From: Apus apus
Taxonomy: Eukaryota > Chordata > Aves > Apodiformes > Apodidae
Direction of reading: 5' to 3'
DNA length: 64,000 bases
Assembly: GCF_020740795.1 (NCBI RefSeq)
Contig: NC_067286.1
Coordinates: 1,545,990-1,609,989, forward strand
In this document: positions 52,195 to 61,845 of the stretch, piece by piece
Layout: each line of letters starts with the position of its first letter
How positions within the stretch are numbered: position 1 is the first letter of the stretch
Notes under the pieces: model-generated
What the model saw: only the letters and a program-made list of their open reading frames with translations
Told to the model about the DNA's origin: nothing
The model's database searches: none
Translations under genes and position numbers: made by a program

Positions 52195-52515
52195 GCGGGG
52201 GGTATGGGGTGGTGGGGCTGGTGGGAAAGTGTGGGGCATGGATGGGGTGGCCGGGGTGTGTGGGATGGGGTGGGGCTGGTGGGTAGGTGTGGGAGGTGGT
52301 GGGGTGGGCTGGGGGGTGCAGGAGGTGGTGGGGCTGCAGGACATGGTAGGATTGGTATTGGAGGTGTGGGAGGTGGTGGGGCTGCTGAGGAGGTGTGGGG
52401 GGTGGTGGGGTGGGCTGGGGGGTGCAGGAGGTGGTGGGGCTGCAAGGGGGATGCAGGACATGGTAGGGTTGGTATTGGAGGTGTGGGGGGTGGTGGGGCT
52501 GCTGAGGAGGTGCGG
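52195..52515. repeat. G-rich minisatellite (GGTGGTGGGGCTG units)
   Basis: A tandem array based on ggtggtggggctgctgagga and caggaggtggtggggctgca covers about 320 bp, with longer units of roughly 50-120 bp recurring. It is rich in G-runs and could form quadruplexes. It lies between the convergent receptor genes. Confidence 0.93.
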
Positions 52516-53260
52516 GACATGTTGCGGGTCTGCACTCAGCAGGACAGGAGCAGCACCAGCCCCAGAAGTGCCACCAGGGCAGCAGGGGAGGAGGCTGCAC
52601 CCAGCAGCCCGCTGTGTGTCCCCCAGGGATGGGCAATGTCCCTTCCTCCTGTCCCCGAGATGGCGCTGGGGAAACTGAGGCCCGGGGCGATGGCGTTTGG
52701 TCCGGAGCCACACGACACACGGTCACCGGCTCGGACACCATCTCCCCACCCTTGTGACCGCTGTCACAAGAGGCTTTGCGACCGGTTGGATCTTGGGAAA
52801 GCCACAGGGAGGCGAGTGACACCTGGTGGAGCCCGTGGTGGCCAACAAACGTGGCATCCTGCTCCTGGAAGGTGGTGGCCAGGCTGGGGAGCAGGGATTC
52901 CTCCTTCCCTTGCTCTGTGCCATCCCAGCCTGCTGAAGAAGGAGAAAGGTCCAGCTCACCGACGCCAGGGGAGCTCAGAGACATGGGACACAGGGTGGGG
53001 AGTAGGGTTAGGACATCCCGGTGGGACTCTGTACATCTGCCAAAGGAAATGCCCTTCCCAAACCCAGGGTATATTTGGGAACATGGTCCTCTGGGGCAGG
53101 TTGCCCTGGGGTTTAGTGCCCTCGGAGCTCAGGTGGGCTGGCAGGGAGGGGGGAAACCCAGTGTCCCTCCCCACATGGGTCCTGGCAATGCCCCTGCTGT
53201 CCTCTTCCACAGGGGACAGTGACAGTGACAACACAAGAAGGTGATATTGGGGCAAACCCC
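52516..53260. other. Spacer before MRGPR copy 2
   Basis: This GC-rich stretch separates the G-rich minisatellite from the 3' end of the minus-strand receptor. I see no gene, CR1 or RNA gene in it. Long open frames here lack any family resemblance. Confidence 0.6.
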
Positions 53261-53267
53261 GCAGGTG

Positions 53268-53273
53268 TTTATT
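53268..53273 (-). terminator. Polyadenylation signal of MRGPR copy 2
   Basis: AATAAA on the minus strand lies 67 bp past the stop codon of copy 2, a normal distance. Confidence 0.7.
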
Positions 53274-53339
53274 GAGGTGGTTACTCAAGGAAACCCTCAG
53301 CTGCTCTCCTGGGGACTTTAGCAGGGTGGTGGAAAGACT

Positions 53340-54281
53340 TCAACAGGCTGGGCTCAGCATGTCCATGGTGGTACCATTGCTGCAGGCTGTGCTTTCTGCT
53401 GCCTCCTCAAAGACTCTCTGAAAGGCCACCTGGAGGGACACCCAGGAGCAGCACCGCTGGCAGCTGCCCACCAAGAAGTAGATGAAGGGATTGATGCTGC
53501 TGTTGATGCAGGCGAGCAGGAAAACCACCTGGGAGGACATGAAGTAGTAGCCAAACTGCTGCAGGAAACTCCAGATGCTGAGGGGAAGAGCGAAGAGGAG
53601 GAAGAAGAGGACAGTGAGGGAGATAACGATGTAGAGCCTCTTGGGTTGGGGCTCCTGGGAGACACAGAGGACATTAAAGAACAGGATCACTTTGGAAATC
53701 ACCATGGGTGGGGCAAAGATGAGGAAGTCAAGGGCGTACATGGAGATGAGAGCCACCTGGCAGTGCTCATGGTGGTGTGCCAGGCACAGAGAAGACACTG
53801 CAGCAACGACAGCGATGGAGAGGGCCCAGAGCAGGGCACACACCACCGCTGACAACCACTGGGGGCGGCTGTTGCTGGGGCAGAGGACGGACGCACACCT
53901 CTCGATGCTGATGGCTGTGAGGAGATACAGGCCCATGTTGTAGGAGAAGAGCGAGAGCAGGAAAAGCGGCTGTAGGTACTTCAGGAAGGCAGTAGAGCAG
54001 TAGAAGTTCTCCAGCATGTAGAGGAGGGATGAGGTGAGCATGAAGAGGAGGAAGGTGAAGTCAGAGATGGCCAGGTTGAGGATGTAGACGGTGACGGGGT
54101 TCCTGCGGATGCGGAAGCCCAGGAGCCAGAGGACAGCCCCGTTGCCCACCAGCCCACAGAGCCCGATGAGCAGAGTGACACAGTCCATGGCCATGGCAGG
54201 GACCTCTATCGTGCACAGGTCATCTTCATCGGTGGTCAGTGAGGGCGATAAGGAAGGTGGGGGTGTCTGCTTCACCTCCAT
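53340..54281 (-). CDS. Mas-related G-protein-coupled receptor (MRGPR), copy 2
   Basis: This is a receptor of 313 residues starting MEVKQTPPPS like copy 1. By eye there are five base differences from copy 1 in the first 390 or so bases. It has ERC at 127-129, the C166/C174 pair, FALPLS in TM6 and NPFIYFLVGS in TM7. The loop after ERC reads LCPSNSRPQW and is three residues shorter than copy 1, so the family signature WYRCRRP is missing. The C-tail differs after FEE and ends MLSPAC. A longer in-frame start at 54410 exists, but an acceptor (cttcccacag) at 54311 lies between, and homology to copy 1 begins exactly at the chosen Met. It is convergent with copy 1. Confidence 0.92.
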   Translation of the reverse strand: MEVKQTPPPSLSPSLTTDEDDLCTIEVPAMAMDCVTLLIGLCGLVGNGAVLWLLGFRIRRNPVTVYILNLAISDFTFLLFMLTSSLLYMLENFYCSTAFLKYLQPLFLLSLFSYNMGLYLLTAISIERCASVLCPSNSRPQWLSAVVCALLWALSIAVVAAVSSLCLAHHHEHCQVALISMYALDFLIFAPPMVISKVILFFNVLCVSQEPQPKRLYIVISLTVLFFLLFALPLSIWSFLQQFGYYFMSSQVVFLLACINSSINPFIYFLVGSCQRCCSWVSLQVAFQRVFEEAAESTACSNGTTMDMLSPAC

Positions 54282-54310
54282 GGATGGACACTGGCCAGCT
54301 GGTGGGATGG

Positions 54311-55224
54311 CTGTGGGAAGAGTGGGCAGTTGGTGGCTTGGAGAAGCTGGAGCTGAGCTGTGAGGCCCCTCACCAGCTCCCTGCACTGGGAAGGCATCAG
54401 TGGTGGGCACCTACCCTCACTGGAGGGCATCTACCCTCAGTGCAGGGCACCCACCCTCAGTGGATGGTACCTACCCTCAGTGGTGGGCACCCAGCATCAG
54501 CTGAAGGTATCTACCATCAGTGGAGGGCAAGTGGGATGTGTAGGGGAGGAAGCTGGTGGATACTGGGGGATGGCAGAGGGAGAGGAGGAAGGGAGAGGTT
54601 CACCAGGAGATGCAGAAGGCAAACGTAGGGCAACAGGTAGAGGATCTGGGCAGAGAGTTTCTGGTGACCAGGAGAGGGCAAAAGTGGCTTCTGGCAGTGG
54701 ATGCAGGAGGAGAGGAAGGTGGGGTAGGGATGAAGAAGAACGTTGCAGTTACCTGTTAGCTGTGGTGAAGCAGCAGGCAAGGGCTGTCCTTCCAGAGGGG
54801 CTGGGCTTGGTCAGCATCGGTCTCTTGGCACCTCACGCTTCCATATCCTGAAGTAGATCCTCCTGGGGCAGTTACATGAAGAAGAAAGTCCTCTCAGTCA
54901 CCAGAAAGTTCCTGCTCTCATCCCACCAACTTCTCTCCCTGGTGTGTCCCTGCAGTGGGAGTGTTGGGGACAGTTTGGGACGGCGGCTGAGTCACAGCTT
55001 GGCTTTCTTGCTGGTATTTATCCTGCCCTGGTTTTTTTTCCCCACAAAGGAAGTGGCTTTTGCCAAAATTTTGTGAATGGCTCTTCATGTTGTCCTGATT
55101 AGAAACATTCCTTCCTGGATAACGACCCGTTCCCTGGCTGCCTTCCCCCTCCTGCCAGGTTTCTGCCCTTCTTCATTTCTCCTTGGACCTCAGTAGCCTT
55201 GGCATGGCTCCTCCAGGAGCAGAG
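54311..55224. other. Upstream region of MRGPR copy 2
   Basis: On the minus strand there is a possible untranslated exon ending AACAG|gtaact at about 54752, and a TATA-like ataaata at about 55017-55023. A tandem of roughly 24-bp units (ctaccctcagtggagggc-like) lies at 54400-54530. The promoter is inferred only. Confidence 0.4.
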
Positions 55225-55705
55225 CACCATGCTGGTGGTGGTGCTGGTGGTGCTGGTAATGCTGGTGGTGCTGTTGGTGGTGCTGGTGGTGGTGGTGGTG
55301 CTGGTGGAGGTGCTGGTGTTGGTGGGGAAGTGCTGGTGTTGGTGGTGCTGGCAATGTTGGTAGTGATGGTGGAGGTGCTGGTGTTGGTGGTGTTGGTGCT
55401 GGTGTTGGTGGTGCTGGTGGTGCTGGCATTGTTGGTGGTACTAGTGGAGGTGCTGGTGTTGGTTGTGCTGGTGGAGGTGCTGGTGGTGGAGGTGCTGGTG
55501 TTGGTCGTGCTGGCAATGTTGGTGGTGCTGGTGGAGGTGCTGGTGTTGGTTGTGCTAGTGGAGGTGCTGGTGTTGGTGGTGCTGTTGGAGGTGCTGGTGC
55601 TGCTGGTGCTACTAGTGGTGCTGTCAGTGTTAGTGGTGCTCATGGAGGTGCTGCTGGTGGTGCTGGTGGTGCTGGTGTTGGTGGTGGAGGTGCTGGTGCT
55701 GCTTT
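55225..55705. repeat. GGTGCTGGT minisatellite
   Basis: About 480 bp of tandem ggtgctggt, gttggtggt and gaggtgctggt units. The array is open in several frames on both strands, giving Val/Leu or Ser/Thr-rich translations that have no protein character. Confidence 0.95.
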
Positions 55706-58685
55706 GGTGTGTTGGGACTCTCTGTAGAAGGTTTTTTTACAATAAAATCGCAACATTAACTTCAAAAACCCCAAAGGCCCCCAAGTCCCTCAGGTGGCAG
55801 CGCTGCTGTGTGTCACCCTGGCCCTCTTCTTGGTACAGATTTTTTGGGGGTACTTGTTTTCCTTTTGTTATAGGGAAAAAAAAAATATATGATTGTATCT
55901 TGTACCCCTTGAATCTCTTCTATCAACCCCACTATTTGCTGGCAAGATTGGAATCCTAAGAAAATTTGGAGACAAAAGCAGAATTGCATTTGGAGAAGTT
56001 TCAGGGAGAAGAAAAAAACCCCACACCTTGGAAGTGTTGGGATGTTGTCGTGCCCCTTCATGGCTGTGGAAGCTGGGATGGGTCTCACCTGGAGCTGGAC
56101 ATGGCTCTGGTGCCTCCAGGCTCTGCCTTCTTGGGAGGAGGAGGATGGTTGGTAAAACCCACCCTGCAGCTGCAGAAGATGGATGACAAAATTACAGCGT
56201 TGTGTTTTCCCTCCAGCCTGTGGAAATCCATCTAAAAGGAAGTTTTGGGATCACTGGAGCTGTGATGCAGCTCTTACTCAGGCAGGACATTTTTAGCTCA
56301 CCCCAACATTGCTTTAGCATGGAAAAATAACCCCAACAAACCACCTTCGGGTCGATTTTTTGCCAGGGTTGAAGGAGAAGCTGGATACAGCACCCTAGGT
56401 CCTGCACTAGGTGACTGTTCCCAGTCTGGCACATTGCTCCAGTCAGTGGGAAATTCCCAAAGGATTCTGGGCTGGGATAGTCTGCTCCTGGAAGGTGCCG
56501 AGGGGGAATTTGGAGCAAGGCAGCCCAAAGGACTTGTGGTTGGAGGGATGTGTGGGACAAAGGCAAGGAGAGCTGGAGATGGCAGCAGGAATTCTTGCAA
56601 GCTTCATCAACGTCGTTATTCACTGGGACACTTGGAAGCTCCTCACAAAGATACTCCAGTTTTCCTTGGGTTATTTAGACAATTCTGGGTGAAAGGATCA
56701 CCCTTTGCTATCTGTTATGTGTATTTTAGTTCCTACCCACTCAGGATTGTTTACAGTTTTGCTCTGGGTGGATTTTGAGGAGATGTTTCTGCTGGGAAAC
56801 AAATCCCTCAGCTCCAACCCTGCCCAGTGGGAGCTGAAAGCAGAGGAATGCTGAGAAATGAAGTTCAGCTCACACATGGTCTTGTGGTTTGGTGTTTCAT
56901 CCAGCTGGCCCTGGATATGGCAGGGATGGTCAAAGACTGCCTCCAACTCCACTTTCTGCTTGGGCTTGGTGTTTCCTCAGGATCCTCATGACCTCAAAAG
57001 GGATAAAAACCAAAAATCACAGAGTCTCAGGGAGAAGGTGATGAAGGTTTTCCATGGTGGCCCCAGGAAGGAAGGAAAACCTCCTCATTCCTGGGTGACT
57101 CTGGGACATTGGAGAGGGGAAAATTCCAGGTTTAATTAAAAAACTGTCCGTTTGTTTCTTCATATCACCCTTTTATCCCCATTTTGAGAAGAAACTCAAA
57201 CATGTAAAATGATTCCAAGAGGTGCCTTTAGGGACATGGCCGTGAGGGAACTTGTCACCTTTGTCCCTACGTCTGCTGTCACCACATCAGTGGGTGCTAC
57301 TGCCTGCCAGCCTGAGGAAGAATCAGAGGTGTTGATGCCACAAGGTGGCAGAAAGAAGCGGGTGCTCAATCCAATTGTCATCGTTGTCACTGTGCTGGGT
57401 GTCCCAGGGTGTGTCAGGAGCTGCCACCAGGACCCAGATCCCCTGGGCCAATGTTCCCTCAGATGGGTGTCAATTATTATTTAGTGTTATTTATTTATAG
57501 CTTTATGTATCTGATATTTGTATCTATTTGCTATTTATTACTATTGTTATTCATTACTTATAATTTATGCTTCACCATTTATTAATGAATTTACTCTTTC
57601 TTCTCTACCACCCCTGATTTCTTCTTTGTCCTCTTCATCTTCTGATTGACTGTCCACTATCAGTAGCAGTTATTGTTGACCATTTGTTACTTATTTATCA
57701 CATTTGCAACATTTAACACCTAATAAATATTTCACATTGTTACAAACAATTAGGGAATGCAGCCAAAGAGCTGAAGCTGCTCTGCAAACCACTTGGTGGC
57801 TGGAGGAGCCTGAGGGCTTTGGAAATGCTGAAGAGCTGGGGTTGGATGGAGCAGATGAGTGCAGTGAGGTTCTCCTCCGGTCCAACTTTGTTATTATTTA
57901 AAGAAATGTAATTTATGAAGGGATTTATTGAGATGGTGGGATGGAGCACCTGCCCAACCATCAGTGTCAGAGAAGGGAAGGTCCCACGGTCTGTGTCACC
58001 CTCAGGATGCGACAGCTGGCTGTGTCACACTGTCCCACTTCCCTCCTACTCTGCAGACGGGGTCATGGAGGTGTCCAGCTCAGCTCTTGCCAGCAGGGAA
58101 GTGACCATCAGTGGGTGTTGGGTCCAGCATCATTTCATTGATGGGGAGCTGGTGGCTCCACAGCAAAGGGTGGACACCCACAGAGCTGGGAGCTGTGACA
58201 CATCTCAGGGACGTGGCGGTTGGGAGCAGAGGAAGGAACATGAGGCTTTCACGCTCCACACGATGGCAGGTTTGCAAACAGGAAACCTTTGAAGCAACCA
58301 GCAGGTGGGTCTGCAACACCAGTCCCATGAGGGTGACTCTTTGGCAAGTGGCTTCCGCTGCTCTCAGCAGTGATGACCAAGCCCTGGCAGCTACCTACCC
58401 CCAGCAGAAACCTGGGGCTGTGGTCACAGGGGCCAGTTGGCCTCCAGCTGAGGAAGAGGCAGGGTGCCAGAGCCTGCACAGGGACCATAAGAGGAACCTC
58501 ATTATGGAGTCACCTTGTTCCTGGTGGCCACATCTTGTCTGGGAGGGCTTTGGTGTGGCAGCTTTGTAAAATTTCCTGTGCGAGTCAGAGAGAGAAGAGT
58601 GGAGTTTGCAGCTGTGGGATACCAAGGCTGGGTGAAGACTCTGCCTTCAACAGACCCCTCCTGCACCTGGTGAGATGAGACTGGG
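55706..58685. other. Spacer between MRGPR copies 2 and 3
   Basis: There is an AATAAA at 55741 just after the minisatellite, and an AT-rich block at 57,480-57,730 described separately. I recognise no coding exon in this 3 kb. An open frame at 57,209-57,484 (91 codons) directly precedes the AT-rich block but matches no family I know. Confidence 0.5.
57485..57740 (+). promoter_or_regulatory. AU-rich-element-like block with polyadenylation signal
   Basis: A sharply AT-rich segment inside GC-rich DNA. It contains ttatttatttatag and several other ATTTA or TATTTA motifs, then AATAAA at 57722-57727 followed by a T/G-containing stretch. This arrangement is typical of an unstable mRNA's 3' UTR. No gene was identified before it, so the role is a guess. 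Confidence 0.35.
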
Positions 58686-58779
58686 CCTCTCCTCTCCTCT
58701 CCTCTCCTCTCCTCTCCTCTCCTCTCCTCTCCTCTCCTCTCCTCTCCTCTCCTCTCCTCTCCTCTCCTCTCCTCTCCTC
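58686..58779. repeat. (CTCTC)n pentanucleotide microsatellite
   Basis: About 18 perfect cctct units, 145 bp before the ATG of the third receptor gene. Confidence 0.97.
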
Positions 58780-58924
58780 ATTCCTATGTTCTCTGGCTTG
58801 CAAATGTTGTATCTCATGGAGAATGAGGCAAGACTGCATGACCAGAGGACATTCACAGTCCTGGAGACCTGAGAGCCACTAATTTTGCCCTCATCTCTTA
58901 CTTTTCCCCAGGTGAGCACAGGGG

Positions 58925-59905
58925 ATGGACCAACATCCCAACGACACGATCCATGACTGGCCTACAGTGTCCCCAGCGCCCACGGGCAGCGCAGCCTATG
59001 GGGATGGACCCAATGGGACCAGGTGCTTTGCAGAACACGTCCCTGAAATCGTCACGGGTGGTGTCACTCTGCTCATCTGCCTGTGTGGGCTGGTGGGGAA
59101 CGGGGCCATCCTCTGGCTCCTGGGCTGCCGCATCCCCAGGAACCCCTTCAGCTCCTACCTCCTGAACCTGGCCGTGGCCGACTCCTGCTTCCTCCTCTGC
59201 ACCTCGGCCTTCCTTGTCATTTACCACGTGCCCATGCTCAGCTGCTTTCAGCCAGAGGTTCTGTGGGTGCTGCCACTGTTTCACTCCATGGTTCTGCTCA
59301 CCTACAGCACCAGCCTCTATCTCCTCATGGCCATCAGCGTGGAGAGGTGCCTGGGTGTCCTCTGGCCCTTCTGGTGCCGATGCCACCGCCCCAAGCTCCT
59401 GTCAGCTGTCATCTGCAGCCTGCTGTGGGCCCTGGCCTGTGTGCTGGCTGGGCTGGTGTACTTCATCTGTGACCTGGGTCACTCTGGGCACTGCAAGATG
59501 GTTCTTGGAACCTTGTGCTTTCTCAACTTCTGCTTTGTCACGCCCGTCATGGTTCTTTCCAATGTCATCATCTTCCTCAAGCTTAGGCGTAGCTCTTGGC
59601 AGCACCACCCAGCGAGGCTGTACATTGTCATCTTCCTCAGTGTTCTCTTCTTCCTCCTCTTTGGCATCCCACTCACTGTCCAGATCTTCCTCAACTTCTT
59701 TGTCTACATTAACTTGGTCTTTGAGATCTGCCTGTTGCTGGCTTCTCTCAACTGCAGCATCGATCCCGTGATTTACGTCCTGGTTGGGAGCTTTGGGAAG
59801 TCCAGGTTCAGGAGATCTGTCAAAGTGGCTCTTCAGAGGGTCTTTGAAGATAGGGCAGATTCCCAAGAAGTGGGGGAGATCCCTGTGATGGGAATTGCTG
59901 CCTAA
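58925..59905 (+). CDS. Mas-related G-protein-coupled receptor (MRGPR), copy 3
   Basis: A 326-residue receptor on a single coding exon. The N-terminus carries two N-glycosylation sites (NDT at 6, NGT at 30). It has GNGAI in TM1, NLAVAD in TM2 (D85), SVERCLGV at the end of TM3 (ERC 140-142), and loop signature FWCRCHRP (149-156). C182/C190 fit the family TM4-TM5 disulfide. TM6 is FGIPLT and TM7 is DPVIYVLVGSF (280-290). All conventional MRGPR features are kept. Just before the ATG lies an acceptor-like cttttccccag, so a 5' untranslated exon is likely. It is clearly divergent from copies 1 and 2. Ligand unknown. Confidence 0.93.
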   Translation: MDQHPNDTIHDWPTVSPAPTGSAAYGDGPNGTRCFAEHVPEIVTGGVTLLICLCGLVGNGAILWLLGCRIPRNPFSSYLLNLAVADSCFLLCTSAFLVIYHVPMLSCFQPEVLWVLPLFHSMVLLTYSTSLYLLMAISVERCLGVLWPFWCRCHRPKLLSAVICSLLWALACVLAGLVYFICDLGHSGHCKMVLGTLCFLNFCFVTPVMVLSNVIIFLKLRRSSWQHHPARLYIVIFLSVLFFLLFGIPLTVQIFLNFFVYINLVFEICLLLASLNCSIDPVIYVLVGSFGKSRFRRSVKVALQRVFEDRADSQEVGEIPVMGIAA

Positions 59906-60035
59906 ACCTCTACAGCTGCAGATGGGCACCTGGAGAGGAGCAGCCTGGCCTCTGCCCCTCGAGCTGAGGACATTTCCATGCTCCAGGAGGTCTCCAAGGG
60001 TATGGCTCACCTCAAACTTATTTTTAAGTTATTTT

Positions 60036-60041
60036 AATAAA
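60036..60041 (+). terminator. Polyadenylation signal of MRGPR copy 3
   Basis: AATAAA lies 131 bp past the stop codon, followed by a tg-rich stretch (cctggtgattgctgtttctt). Confidence 0.75.
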
Positions 60042-60474
60042 AAGTCTGAATCCTGGTGATTGCTGTTTCTTCCCTTCCTGGCTCCACGGGGGGGAGCTTG
60101 CTTTCAAAACCCCAGTTGTGACAGTCCCCTCTAGTTTATAAGGATGAAATGATGTCGTCCAGAAAGTCCTGCATGATTTGTTTTTTCTCCAGGGTTGAAT
60201 ACAACCACACTCCTGAGCCCTGATCCGAACCTTGTCTGCTTCCCAACGTGGAGCTCTCTAGGAATTACCTGGGCCTGTTTGAGAGCACATTGTAGGGCTC
60301 CTGGCTGCCTACACAGGGGGTGTAGAAGACAGTTGAGATGAACCCACTAACTTTTAGGTGGCTAAAGCCAAGCCAGCAGCATCCATTCATCTCTCCTTAG
60401 GAAAAAAAACAGGTGTTTCCTGAAATCCTAAGTCACCTCTCCACCACCTGTGCTCCTCTTCATGCACAGATGGG

Positions 60475-60592
60475 GCTTTGGCCAACCTGGTCTAGTGGAA
60501 GTTGTGGTGTCCCTGCCCATGCAAAGGGTTAGAACTAGATGACCTTTAAGGTGTCTTCCAACCCAAACCATCTGATGTTTCCATGATCTTAC
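60475..60592 (+). mobile_element. CR1 LINE 3' end fragment
   Basis: It reads ccaacctggtctagtggaag, ccctgcccatgcaaagggtt, agaactagatgacctttaag and cttccaacccaaaccatct, the CR1 tail in sense. It is short and diverged. Confidence 0.85.
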
Positions 60593-61560
60593 CTTCAGTG
60601 AGCTCCTTGATGCGTGTAGTAGCCTGCTCTTGGGAACTGTGTGTTTGGAGGTCAAGTATCTCCATGAAATCGTGGCATCCAAGTGGCAAACTTAGATCCC
60701 AAACAGAAACAGAAGTTTTGGTGCCACCTCAAGCTTGTAGCGCAGGGGATCCTAAAGAAAGGGGGGAGAAAAGTTCAGCCAGTTCCAAGGGACGAATATT
60801 TTGAGCTCAGGGTTGCTTTAAAACGAGCTGAAAGAGGAACCTGACGTGGAACAATCTGCTTTTCCCATAGGTCTAGTTTCTGAGAGTCTTTGTTAGTCAT
60901 TTCCTGCACAAAGCCAAGAGCAGATTATAGCCAGAACCCTGACACTGTCGAAGACAAGGCACCAGTTCCCTGTTTGCAAGAACATTTGAGGATGTGACCT
61001 GCTTGGCTTACACCGAAGAAAGAGCTTTGTGGAAGGACCTGAGGAAGGCTCTATGCTGCACAGGCTCATGAAGGCAGGCTCTGGTCCAGTTCTCCAAGTA
61101 AGAATTCCAGGAAAGCTCGTGAAGATCCCAGCCTGGGGGCGGGGGCTGGCGAGCAGGAGGTGCTGTGAGTCTCCAGCCCGACTGCTCCAGGGAAGTTCTC
61201 TGGGCTGCAGGAGGAAAGAAGGTCAGACTTTTCTAGGTGGGTTTTGGTCCCACCTCCCCCCCACCTCCCCACCCCCCTCAGCCTAATCAGTGCCTCCCCT
61301 CATTGGTTTTGAACCTGTTGGTCAATTTGCACCAAATCTGATTGGGGAATCAAGGTCTTTAGGATATTAAGACCTATAAATATTGTGGGAAGAAGTGGAA
61401 GGGGGACACTGAAACGAGTGTCCCACTGAAGGAACCCAGTAGTAATAGTAACTGTAACATTAGGCACCTGGGAATCCCTATCACATCTTCCCCCAGACCT
61501 GCTTCCTCTTTGACATCTCCAAGGACAATCTTAGTATCTCCCTCCTCCAGATCTGTCCTG

Positions 61561-61566
61561 TATAAA
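61561..61566 (+). promoter_or_regulatory. Candidate TATA box of MRGPR copy 4
   Basis: The sequence cctgtataaagccagg lies about 280 bp upstream of the start codon. With an acceptor-like site at 61810, a short untranslated first exon would fit. Confidence 0.35.
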
Positions 61567-61845
61567 GCCAGGAAGGAGGCATCTCCTTAGCTTTTGCTCC
61601 ACCTCTGTACCTGCTCTTGTACTAGGGCAGTCATACCCATTTCCCCACAGCCATTCTTCATCTCTTCAGTCCCTCATTTCTCTGTGCTCCCCCACTTGGA
61701 AGCTGGGCCATGGCTGCAAAGATCTGAAAAGCCTCATGTGGGGGACAGCTGAGTTGGTGACATGTTTTTCATGTCTCATGTCATGACTGTTTTTCATCTC
61801 GTCCCTCCAGCTGTGTGAGGGGGAAGGAAAAGCAGCGGAGGTTCC

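Larger units (their letters stand above)
60042..61845. other. Spacer between MRGPR copies 3 and 4
   Basis: It holds one CR1 tail (60,475-60,592), an exon-like minus-strand segment at 60,590-60,752 (see findings), and a TATA box candidate tataaa at 61561-61566 upstream of the fourth receptor. An acceptor-like cgtccctccag ends at 61810, before that receptor's ATG. Confidence 0.5.

Noticed and set aside
50950-52713. Proline/serine/histidine-rich frames overlapping MRGPR copy 1 and the minisatellites
   Set aside because: They are the out-of-frame reading of the receptor followed by C-rich or G-rich repeats.
54282-54410. Longer start for MRGPR copy 2, adding 43 residues
   Set aside because: The extension has no counterpart in copy 1, is not conserved in composition, and contains a likely splice acceptor at 54311.
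55173-55959. Val/Leu-rich and Ser/Thr/Asn-rich frames of 150-258 codons
   Set aside because: They are products of reading the GGTGCTGGT minisatellite and its complement, not a membrane or mucin-like protein.
58585-58919. Open frame with repeated Arg-Gly-Glu-Glu
   Set aside because: It is only the reading of the (CTCTC)n microsatellite complement.
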